Source: DASUGM01 sp036274055 (lineage in GTDB: Bacteria; Acidobacteriota; Vicinamibacteria; Vicinamibacterales; SCN-69-37). From it: a DNA stretch of 16,469 bases. This document shows, piece by piece, positions 8,110-13,448 of the stretch. The stretch covers positions 1-16,469 of the forward strand of contig DASUGM010000332.1 of NCBI GenBank assembly GCA_036274055.1. Reading direction: 5' to 3'. Each line of letters starts with the position of its first letter. Position 1 is the stretch's first letter. The notes under the pieces were generated by a model. The model was not told the DNA's origin. It saw nothing but the letters and a program-made list of their open reading frames with translations, and made no database searches. The translations under genes were made by a program, and so were the position numbers.

Positions 8110-8135
8110 GTCGAAGCTCTTTCGACGAAGCTCTT
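8083..8135. repeat. Short tandem and direct repeats at the M28 start
   Basis: Three 9-nt units (GCCCTTCAT, GCGCTTCAT, GCCCTTCAT; 8083-8109) encode the repeated MKG/MKR/MKG at the predicted N-terminus of the M28 protein. Next to them, CGAAGCTCTT occurs twice (8112-8121 and 8126-8135) in the 28-nt gap after the M14 stop. The tandem ATGs give three possible starts for the M28 gene. Confidence 0.8.
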
Positions 8136-8137
8136 AC

Positions 8138-10894
8138 TCATCTCGCGAAGATCGCATTGAACAGGAACTTGAACGTCGCGTGCGGCTGCGCCCGTTGCAG
8201 AATCTCCGCGCCGAACAAATAGACGTGTCCCTTGCCCACCGTCGCTTCGGCGGCGATGACGCCGTCCTTGAGATAACTCTGTCCCCACGCCCACCCGCTG
8301 CGCAGCGGCGTCGCCGAGTCGAACCACGCGATCGGCCGCACTCCCGCGGCGGCCGCGTTGGCGCCAAGCGTCCACACCGGGCTGTTGTCGAAGAAGAAAT
8401 CGGCGTGCTCCTTCACGCCGGCCGCGACGGGGCGTGTCGTGTCGACCTTCGCCCGCAGCACCGACCCCGGTGCGTAGAACTTCGTGTTCGGCAGCGCTGT
8501 GCCGTTTTCGACGAGATGATTCTCGATCGGCAGACTCAGCGCCCGCGCCAGGTTGGTCGCCGAGCCGCCGATCGCGACGATCGTGCCGCCGTTCTCGACG
8601 AAGGCTTTGAGCTGCGGGATCGTCCGATCGACTGAGACGGCCCCGATCTGATCGCGATACTCCGGCGGCAGGTTCTGCGGTCCGCCGCCGGCGCCGGCTC
8701 CTCCGCCGCCGCCTCGTCCGCCGCCGCCCGCGTTGGCAGGAATCGATCCGTCCACGAACACGAGTACGTCGTACGTCGCGTTCAAGTTGCCGGCGTCGAG
8801 TTGTGGCGCGAACACGCGATCGAACGAGAAGTCGAATTGCTCCAGAATCCAGCGCGCCCAGCCGGCGTCGATCGAACCACCGTACATGTCCCAGAGGCCG
8901 ACGCGCGGCCGCGTCAGCTTCGTCGCCCCGTTCGTGCCGTTTGGCGCGGCCGTGAACTTCGCGCCGCGTTCCGCCGCCGCCTTCTTCATCACCGCCATGG
9001 TCGTCGGCCTGGCGGCAACGATGAACGAGCCATCGGCGGCGCGATAGACGTCTTCGTTCGCCGCGAGCAGGCGGTTCGCGGCGGCAAACGCATCGACAGC
9101 AGCTGGGCTGATCGCGTACGCGGGCGCGGCTGCGGTCGGCACAACACCGCCGGGCATCGGCAGATTCCAGTCAGCGATCTTCTCGAACGGCCCGCTGATC
9201 GGTTCGAGCGCGCGGTCGAACTCGACGCCCATCTGGAACGCGAGTGTCCAGCCGGCATTGTCGTACGGCCGCGTCGGCGGTGCGCCCGGCGACGGGAAGT
9301 TGTCGGGATGATCCTGCGGCTCGAACATATCGATGACGTGCGGCCGAAACGCCTGGGCGGTCTGGATGACGTACGACCCGGCCGGGTACGACTTTCCGAG
9401 GGCGGTGAACTCACGCGTCGCGCGGCGCACGTCGATGCCGGTCTCGAGCAGCGCGTTGACGAAGCGCGTCGCCGTCGCGAAGTCGGCTTGCGACGACGGG
9501 ATGATGTAGGCGCGCGGATCGCGATCGTCGGGGCGATGGAGCGCCGCCCACAGGGCGGCCTCGTTCGCGGTACCGGCGCCACCGCGGCCGCCACCACCGC
9601 CGCCGGCGCCGCGGCCGCCCGCGCCACCTGCACCGCCGCCTGGACCGCCGAGTTCGGCGACGATTGCCGCGTAGCGATGCGGCTTCGGCGTCCACGTATC
9701 CGTGCTGCCGCGCTGGATCGAGTTCTTGCCCATCACGTAGCGGTTGTAGAGAAAGTTCTCGCGGGTCTTCGCCGCGAGATCGAGCACCGCGTAGTTACAG
9801 GTCAGCGAGTAGTCGATCGAGGTGCGGAAGTGCCACTCCTGCGGCGGCACGGGGAACGTCAGATCGCTCGTCGGCAGCTGGCGATCCATCGCCAGCGGGA
9901 CCCGCATCGGCGTCGGGCTGCCGATCATCTCGGTGAGGATCGCAATCGTGTTGTGAAACGCCGCCGTGTTGCGGATGCCGCCGTTCCACCAGCCGTCGTA
10001 CGGGCCGCCCGATCGCGACGTCGCGCCGGGCTTGCCTTCGGCGGCGAGCCGCGTGTGCAGCGCCAGGCCGATGGTCGCGATTCCGAGCGGAATCAGCGGG
10101 TCCTGATTGTAGTTGTACGGATCGCGCAGCGGCGGCGACCACAGCACCGTGCCGGGCGGCCCGGACTGGTGGTGGTTGTACAACAGTTGCGGAAACCACT
10201 CGCGATAGAGGACACGGTTGATGTTCTCGGTCTCCGGTTGTGTCGATCCAAAGAAATCGCGGTTGTTGTCGTGGCCGATGTACTTCTGGTACAGCCGCGG
10301 CAATTGCGCGAGCGACCGCTGCTGCGGATCGGCGTTGCGCATGTACCAATCCGCGACCAGATCATTGCCGTCAGGATTGGCGTGCACGAACAGGATGATC
10401 GTGTCGTCGAGAATCCGCATCGTCTCCGGATCGGTGCGGCTGACCATCTGGTAGACGATTTCGCCAAGCTGTTGCGCGCCGAGCGTTTCGGTGGCGTGCA
10501 GGCCGCCGTCGATCCAGACGACCGCCTTGCCTTCGCGAGCGAGCGCGCGCGCCTCGGCATCGGTCAGGTTCTCAGCGAGCGCCAGGCGGCGCGAGATCTC
10601 TTTGTAGCGCGCGAGGTTCTTGTGATTGGCCGGCGAGGTCACGATCGCCATCAGCTGATCGCGACCTTCCGCGGTCTTGCCGATCGACTCGACCGTCATC
10701 CGATCGGACTCGCGATCGAGCTTCTTCCAGTACGCCTCGATCTGCTTGTAGTTGGCGAGGAAGTAGTCGTCGCCGAAGTTGTGACCGAACTCCTGCTGAG
10801 GCGAAGTGACCTTCGGTGCCGGCGGCGCTTGCTGGGCGCCTGGCGACGAGGTCAGAGACAGCAACAGGGCAAGAGCGAGGGTGAAGCGGCGCAT
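8138..10894 (-). CDS. Secreted M14-family zinc carboxypeptidase with C-terminal amidotransferase-like domain
   Basis: Large 918-aa exported peptidase. The signal peptide is at 1-20 (MRRFTLALALLLSLTSSPGA). The M14 domain (about 45-400) has the zinc motif H133-ATE136, the HANPDGND segment at 171-178, N211-R212 (GHDNNRDFF), the third zinc ligand H241/H242 (NHHQSG) and E322 (LTEMIG) as candidate general base. This implies removal of C-terminal residues from peptides, in the periplasm or outside the cell. A Gly-rich linker (about 415-440) leads to a second region, and another Gly-rich tract (about 718-736) interrupts the C-terminal part. Segments RVGLWDMYGGSIDAGWARW and LKAFVENGGTIVAIGG there resemble class I glutamine-amidotransferase-like folds seen in this acidobacterial family. 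First gene of the M14-M28 operon. The ATG at 10894 has no clear Shine-Dalgarno; a TAAAAT box lies 6 nt upstream, allowing a leaderless transcript. Confidence 0.93.
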   Translation of the reverse strand: MRRFTLALALLLSLTSSPGAQQAPPAPKVTSPQQEFGHNFGDDYFLANYKQIEAYWKKLDRESDRMTVESIGKTAEGRDQLMAIVTSPANHKNLARYKEISRRLALAENLTDAEARALAREGKAVVWIDGGLHATETLGAQQLGEIVYQMVSRTDPETMRILDDTIILFVHANPDGNDLVADWYMRNADPQQRSLAQLPRLYQKYIGHDNNRDFFGSTQPETENINRVLYREWFPQLLYNHHQSGPPGTVLWSPPLRDPYNYNQDPLIPLGIATIGLALHTRLAAEGKPGATSRSGGPYDGWWNGGIRNTAAFHNTIAILTEMIGSPTPMRVPLAMDRQLPTSDLTFPVPPQEWHFRTSIDYSLTCNYAVLDLAAKTRENFLYNRYVMGKNSIQRGSTDTWTPKPHRYAAIVAELGGPGGGAGGAGGRGAGGGGGGRGGAGTANEAALWAALHRPDDRDPRAYIIPSSQADFATATRFVNALLETGIDVRRATREFTALGKSYPAGSYVIQTAQAFRPHVIDMFEPQDHPDNFPSPGAPPTRPYDNAGWTLAFQMGVEFDRALEPISGPFEKIADWNLPMPGGVVPTAAAPAYAISPAAVDAFAAANRLLAANEDVYRAADGSFIVAARPTTMAVMKKAAAERGAKFTAAPNGTNGATKLTRPRVGLWDMYGGSIDAGWARWILEQFDFSFDRVFAPQLDAGNLNATYDVLVFVDGSIPANAGGGGRGGGGGAGAGGGPQNLPPEYRDQIGAVSVDRTIPQLKAFVENGGTIVAIGGSATNLARALSLPIENHLVENGTALPNTKFYAPGSVLRAKVDTTRPVAAGVKEHADFFFDNSPVWTLGANAAAAGVRPIAWFDSATPLRSGWAWGQSYLKDGVIAAEATVGKGHVYLFGAEILQRAQPHATFKFLFNAIFAR

Positions 10895-10900
10895 GGGCGG

Positions 10901-10906
10901 ATTTTA
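10901..10906 (-). promoter_or_regulatory. Possible -10 box for a leaderless M14 transcript
   Basis: On the minus strand TAAAAT (10906-10901) lies 6 nt before the M14 ATG at 10894, which would put transcription start at or next to the start codon. No convincing -35 lies at 16-18 nt; TTGACC (10924-10919, inside the hairpin) is only 12 nt away. Tentative. Confidence 0.3.
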
Positions 10907-10908
10907 GA

Positions 10909-10997
10909 GGGGGACGGGGGTCAATCTGTGGAAAACTCCTTGGGACGAGATTGCAATCGTGTCCCCGGAGTTTTCCACAGATCGACCCCCGTCCCCC
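10909..10997. repeat. Long inverted repeat (31-nt arms) overlapping the S4-gene start
   Basis: Arms 10909-10939 and 10967-10997 are reverse complements at 30 of 31 positions. The outer parts are G/C runs (GGGGGACGGGGGTC...) and the inner parts are TCTGTGGAAAACTCC and its complement. The 27-nt interior can itself pair: GGGACGAGATTG (10942-10953) against CAATCGTGTCCC (10954-10965), 10 of 12 matches. The whole 89 nt is therefore close to one continuous hairpin. It lies between the divergent M14 and S4 genes, and the S4 GTG start (10959) falls inside the interior. It looks like a REP- or MITE-like insertion; no target duplication was identified. Confidence 0.9.
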
Positions 10998-11396
10998 GAC
11001 GGGTCCCCCGCCGCGCTGCGCCTCGACGTCTGGCTCGACGTCGCCTGTATTTTTCGCACTCGTTCCGAGGCCCAGCAGGCGATCAAGGGCGGCAAGGTCT
11101 ACGTCAACGGCTATGCCGCCAAGCCGCACAAGGAAATTCGCCCGGGCGACGTGCTCGACATCACCAAGGCGCATGCCCGGCGGTTGCGGGTCGTGGTCAA
11201 AGGATTAGCCGAGAAGCACATCGCCAAGGCCGAGGCGCGGGCCCTCTACGAGGACACCACGCCGCCGCCCTCGGCCGAGGAACAGGCCCTGCTCGACCTC
11301 CTGAAGCTCGCCGGGCCGCGCCGCCGGCCCAAGAGCCTCGGTGCCCCTACCCGCGACGAGCGGAGGCGCCTGCGTGGCGACAAAGAGCGTTGGTAA
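10959..11396 (+). CDS. S4-domain RNA-binding protein (Hsp15/HslR-like)
   Basis: 145-aa basic protein. The S4 RNA-binding fold spans about 20-67: LRLDVWLDVACIFRTRSEAQQAI, then GGKVYVNG and an IRPGDVLDI strand. It is followed by a basic tail ending RPKSLGAPTRDERRRLRGD, a version of the GRPTKRDRR-type tail of Hsp15-like proteins. Hsp15 binds stalled 50S subunits that carry nascent chains, so a ribosome-quality role is likely (family inference). Oddity: the only usual in-frame start before the S4 fold is GTG 10959. It lies in the interior of a long inverted repeat, so roughly the first 13 residues (MSPEFSTDRPPSP) are encoded by repeat sequence. A CTG at the Leu before RLDVWL could be an unrecognised true start. 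No Shine-Dalgarno is visible. Confidence 0.85.
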   Translation: MSPEFSTDRPPSPDGSPAALRLDVWLDVACIFRTRSEAQQAIKGGKVYVNGYAAKPHKEIRPGDVLDITKAHARRLRVVVKGLAEKHIAKAEARALYEDTTPPPSAEEQALLDLLKLAGPRRRPKSLGAPTRDERRRLRGDKERW

Positions 11397-11402
11397 GAAG
11401 AT

Positions 11403-11453
11403 GGGGTCGGGTCGGATTCGCAGGCTTCCCTGGCGGAAATTAGACCCGACCCC
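11403..11453. repeat. GGGGTC...GACCCC palindromic element between the S4 gene and rpsT
   Basis: Perfect 11-nt arms GGGGTCGGGTC (11403-11413) and GACCCGACCCC (11443-11453) enclose 29 nt. Inside, CGCAGG (11419-11424) can pair imperfectly with CCTGGCG (11429-11435), giving a hairpin with an internal loop. It starts 6 nt after the S4 stop codon. It could stop S4 transcription, but no T-tract follows. Its ends match those of the hairpins at 10909 and 11808. Confidence 0.85.
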
Positions 11454-11461
11454 TAGCGTGC

Positions 11462-11467
11462 TATCAT
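11462..11467 (+). promoter_or_regulatory. Candidate -10 box for rpsT
   Basis: TATCAT matches the TATAAT consensus at 5 of 6 positions and sits in the only AT-rich patch upstream of rpsT. It lies 8 nt after the palindromic element and 70 nt before the start codon. No good -35 is seen; that region would overlap the right arm of the palindrome. Low certainty. Confidence 0.35.
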
Positions 11468-11477
11468 TTATCGTTTC

Positions 11478-11515
11478 GCCCAGTGAAACTGGGCTGTTCT
11501 AGCGGGCGAGCCCGC
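11478..11515 (+). promoter_or_regulatory. Two leader hairpins upstream of rpsT
   Basis: GCCCAGT-GAA-ACTGGGC (11478-11494) is a perfect 7-bp stem with a 3-nt loop. GCGGG-CGAG-CCCGC (11502-11515, with neighbouring bases) is a 5-bp stem with a tetraloop that ends 5 nt before the GAGG ribosome binding site (11520-11523). Both would lie in the rpsT leader. bS20 is known to control its own synthesis in E. coli, so a leader regulatory role is plausible but unproven. Confidence 0.45.
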
Positions 11516-11531
11516 GAGCGAGGACTGAAGA

Positions 11532-11804
11532 GTGGCAACGAGACACGCCTCGGCGGTGAAAGCGCATCGCCAGACCATCAAGCGCACGGCCCATAACCGC
11601 GAGCTCCGTTCGAAGCTGCGCACCGCCCTCAAGGGCATCCGCGCCGCCATCGACGCCGGCGAATCCGACCGCGCCAAGACGCTGCTCAGCGAGACCTTCT
11701 CGATCATCGACAAGATGTCGAACAAGGGCATCATCCACGACAACGCCGCGGGCCGTTACAAGTCGCGGATCGTCAAGCGCATTCGCAGCAAAGCGTCCGC
11801 GTAA
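11532..11804 (+). CDS. rpsT: 30S ribosomal protein bS20
   Basis: 90-aa, strongly basic, all-helical protein that binds 16S rRNA in the body of the small subunit. The family signature is clear: SAVKAHRQTIKRTAHNRELRSKLRTALK at the N-terminus, a central DAGESDRAKTLLSETFSIIDKMSNKGIIH, and the conserved NAAGRYKSRIVKRI C-terminal helix. Length matches bS20 (about 87 aa). The start is GTG, supported by GAGG 8 nt upstream and by the conserved N-terminal MA. The gene stands alone on the plus strand between two GGGGTC-type hairpins: one begins 4 nt after its stop, the other ends about 80 nt before its start. The use of GTG instead of ATG and the leader hairpins suggest translational tuning (inference). 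Confidence 0.97.
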   Translation: MATRHASAVKAHRQTIKRTAHNRELRSKLRTALKGIRAAIDAGESDRAKTLLSETFSIIDKMSNKGIIHDNAAGRYKSRIVKRIRSKASA

Positions 11805-11807
11805 TTT

Positions 11808-11860
11808 GGGGTCAAACACGGGTCAGACCCCCGTTGGGGGTCTGACCCGTGTTTGACCCC
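11808..11860. repeat. Perfect 25-bp hairpin between rpsT and holA (GGGGTC...GACCCC)
   Basis: Arms 11808-11832 and 11836-11860 are exact reverse complements over 25 nt, with a 3-nt GTT loop. The arm begins GGGGTCAAACACGGGTC and contains the sub-palindrome GGGTCAGACCC. The element begins 4 nt after the rpsT stop and ends directly before the holA stop codon, filling the convergent gap. It may act as a two-way terminator or an mRNA 3'-end stabiliser, although neither strand has a U-run after it. The sequence type resembles REP palindromes spread by REP-associated tyrosine transposases. Confidence 0.93.
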
Positions 11861-12901
11861 CTAGCCCCGCCAGCCGCCGCGCTGCGCGACCGGCTTCCCC
11901 GTCAACTCCACCACCAGGCGCTCGACGAGAATCCGGTCTTCACCGCCGGAACTCTTGAGCGCGAGGTCCGTCCGCAACAGCGCGTCGAGCGCCGGCTTGA
12001 CGCGCGCGCCGTCGGCCTCCGCCAGGCGCGACGAGACCCACCATCGCAACTGTCCGACCAACGCGTGCGGCGAATCGCCGCGCTCCATGCGCCGGCCCGC
12101 TTCGCGCAACGCCCGCGCGACGTCGCCGTCGGAGATCGCATTGACGACCGCCCACTCGTCCTCGACGTTCGTCGACGCCGACGTCACTTCCATCACGTCG
12201 TCGGTCGTGATCTTCTTCCGATCGCCGATGAAGAGCAGCAGACGTTCGACGTCGCCCCGCAGCTTGGTGATGTCGCCACCGGCGCGGGTCGCGAGTTGGC
12301 GCGCGGCTTCCGGCTCGATCGTCCGCCCGGCGCGTTGAAATTCCTCCTGCACGAACGCGGCGACGCCCGGCGACAACGCCCGGCGTCCCCCACCGGCGTC
12401 GACGGCCAGGCCGGCAAACTCCGTCACCAGCACGTGCTTTGCTTCGAGCAGTCTCTTCGTAAACCGGCGCGACCGATCGATCTCGGTCGCCACGAACAGG
12501 AGCGTGGTCGAGTCGACCGGCTTCTTGACATATTCCTCGAGCGGCGCGAAATCGAGCGATTCGTCCGCTTCGGTCTCGCCGTCGGTCGCCAGGTCCTCGG
12601 TCGCGGCGGCCTTCCGCTTCGGCTTGAGGAACTTCTCGGCGCGCAGCACGATCACGATGCGGCGGTCGCCGAGCATCGGGAACACCCGCGCCGACGCGGC
12701 GATATCCACCGGCGTGCCGCCGGCATCGCCGGCGTAGACGCGCTCGACCGCGAATGGCCGGTCCGCTGGATCAACGGTCGCCTCGACGGCGTCAACGAGC
12801 TGATCGACGAGCCGCACGTCTTCGCCGACGAACACGTGCACGCGCTCGAGCTTGTGCTCCGCGATCCGTTTTTTCAGCGCGTCGAGCGTCAGCCCAGGCA
12901 T
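11861..12901 (-). CDS. holA: DNA polymerase III delta subunit
   Basis: 346-aa clamp-loader subunit that opens the beta sliding clamp so it can be placed on primed DNA (E. coli HolA is 343 aa). Seen here: N-terminal HVFVGEDVRLVDQLVDAV (about 22-39), the degenerate P-loop-like strand-helix of delta; a central strand run IVIVLRAEKFL and TTLLFVATEIDRS; a mid-domain helix segment ARQLATRAGGDITKLRGDVERLLLF, which is highly characteristic of delta; then ITTDDVMEVTS and a C-terminal helical collar domain with HALVGQLRWWVSSRL. An acidic insertion lies at about 105-120. It starts 10 nt after the lptE stop, with GAGG overlapping that stop, so it is the last gene of leuS-lptE-holA. The stop abuts the 25-bp hairpin. 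Confidence 0.96.
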   Translation of the reverse strand: MPGLTLDALKKRIAEHKLERVHVFVGEDVRLVDQLVDAVEATVDPADRPFAVERVYAGDAGGTPVDIAASARVFPMLGDRRIVIVLRAEKFLKPKRKAAATEDLATDGETEADESLDFAPLEEYVKKPVDSTTLLFVATEIDRSRRFTKRLLEAKHVLVTEFAGLAVDAGGGRRALSPGVAAFVQEEFQRAGRTIEPEAARQLATRAGGDITKLRGDVERLLLFIGDRKKITTDDVMEVTSASTNVEDEWAVVNAISDGDVARALREAGRRMERGDSPHALVGQLRWWVSSRLAEADGARVKPALDALLRTDLALKSSGGEDRILVERLVVELTGKPVAQRGGWRG

Positions 12902-12911
12902 GGCGCCGGCC

Positions 12912-13448
12912 TCAGAACGCCTCGAGAATCGAGGTCACGATCGTGCGGGCGAAATTCTGCGCCAGCCGTTCCATCGCCTGCACGTTGGTCCGCAGGAATG
13001 AATTCGGATCGTTCACCGACTGCGACGTCGTCACGGAGAACTCGTCGCGTGCCTGAAAACCGGGATTCGAATACAACACCTTGTCGTCTTTCACGTCTTT
13101 GAACTCGATCGACGCGGTGACGACGATGGCCTGGCGGATCGGCAGGCGGTCGGCGCCGAATTCGATCGGGATGATCGTCACGGCGACGACCGTGCACGTC
13201 AACGTCGCGTCCGCGCCTTCGACACCAGGATTGATCAGATACCGGCCGCGGCTCGTGAGTTCCTGCCGCACCTTGTCCGTGAGCACGCCGTCGATGTCCG
13301 GCGTCGACGAGTGATTGACGCACTGCGGCACGCCGATCGTCCGGATGTGCGTCGGCAAGGTATTGCCGCGCCCAGCGAGCGTGTAACCACAACCAGAAAG
13401 AGAGGCCGTCGCCGCGACCAACATGCACGCGCGCAGCAGTCGAGTCAT
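12912..13448 (-). CDS. lptE: LPS-assembly lipoprotein LptE
   Basis: 178-aa outer-membrane lipoprotein. The signal peptide ends in the lipobox L17-S-G-C20, so Cys20 should be lipidated. The first mature residues GYTLAGRGNTLPTHIRTIGV are the typical start of the LptE fold, followed by alternating strands (TLTCTVVAVTIIPIEF, QAIVVTASIEFKD) and a C-terminal helix. LptE plugs the LptD barrel and helps insert lipopolysaccharide into the outer leaflet, so its presence implies an LPS-bearing outer membrane. Its ATG shares one base with the leuS stop (TGATG), pointing to translational coupling, and AAAGGG inside leuS can serve as ribosome binding site. holA follows after 10 nt. The sequence family is divergent, so the symbol rests on the lipobox, the N-terminal motif and the conserved leuS-lptE-holA order. 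Confidence 0.9.
   Translation of the reverse strand: MTRLLRACMLVAATASLSGCGYTLAGRGNTLPTHIRTIGVPQCVNHSSTPDIDGVLTDKVRQELTSRGRYLINPGVEGADATLTCTVVAVTIIPIEFGADRLPIRQAIVVTASIEFKDVKDDKVLYSNPGFQARDEFSVTTSQSVNDPNSFLRTNVQAMERLAQNFARTIVTSILEAF

Noticed and set aside
8801..11443. Very long open frame on the plus strand (about 880 codons) opposite the M14 gene
   Set aside because: It is Arg-rich antisense shadow caused by GC-rich codon use; the minus strand carries clear M14 catalytic motifs.
11808..11860. Classical rho-independent terminator
   Set aside because: The stem is perfect, but neither strand has a U-run after it, so it is annotated as a repeat with possible terminator action.
10909..11860. Insertion sequence remnants
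   Set aside because: No transposase fragment or target-site duplication was found; only the palindromes are supported.
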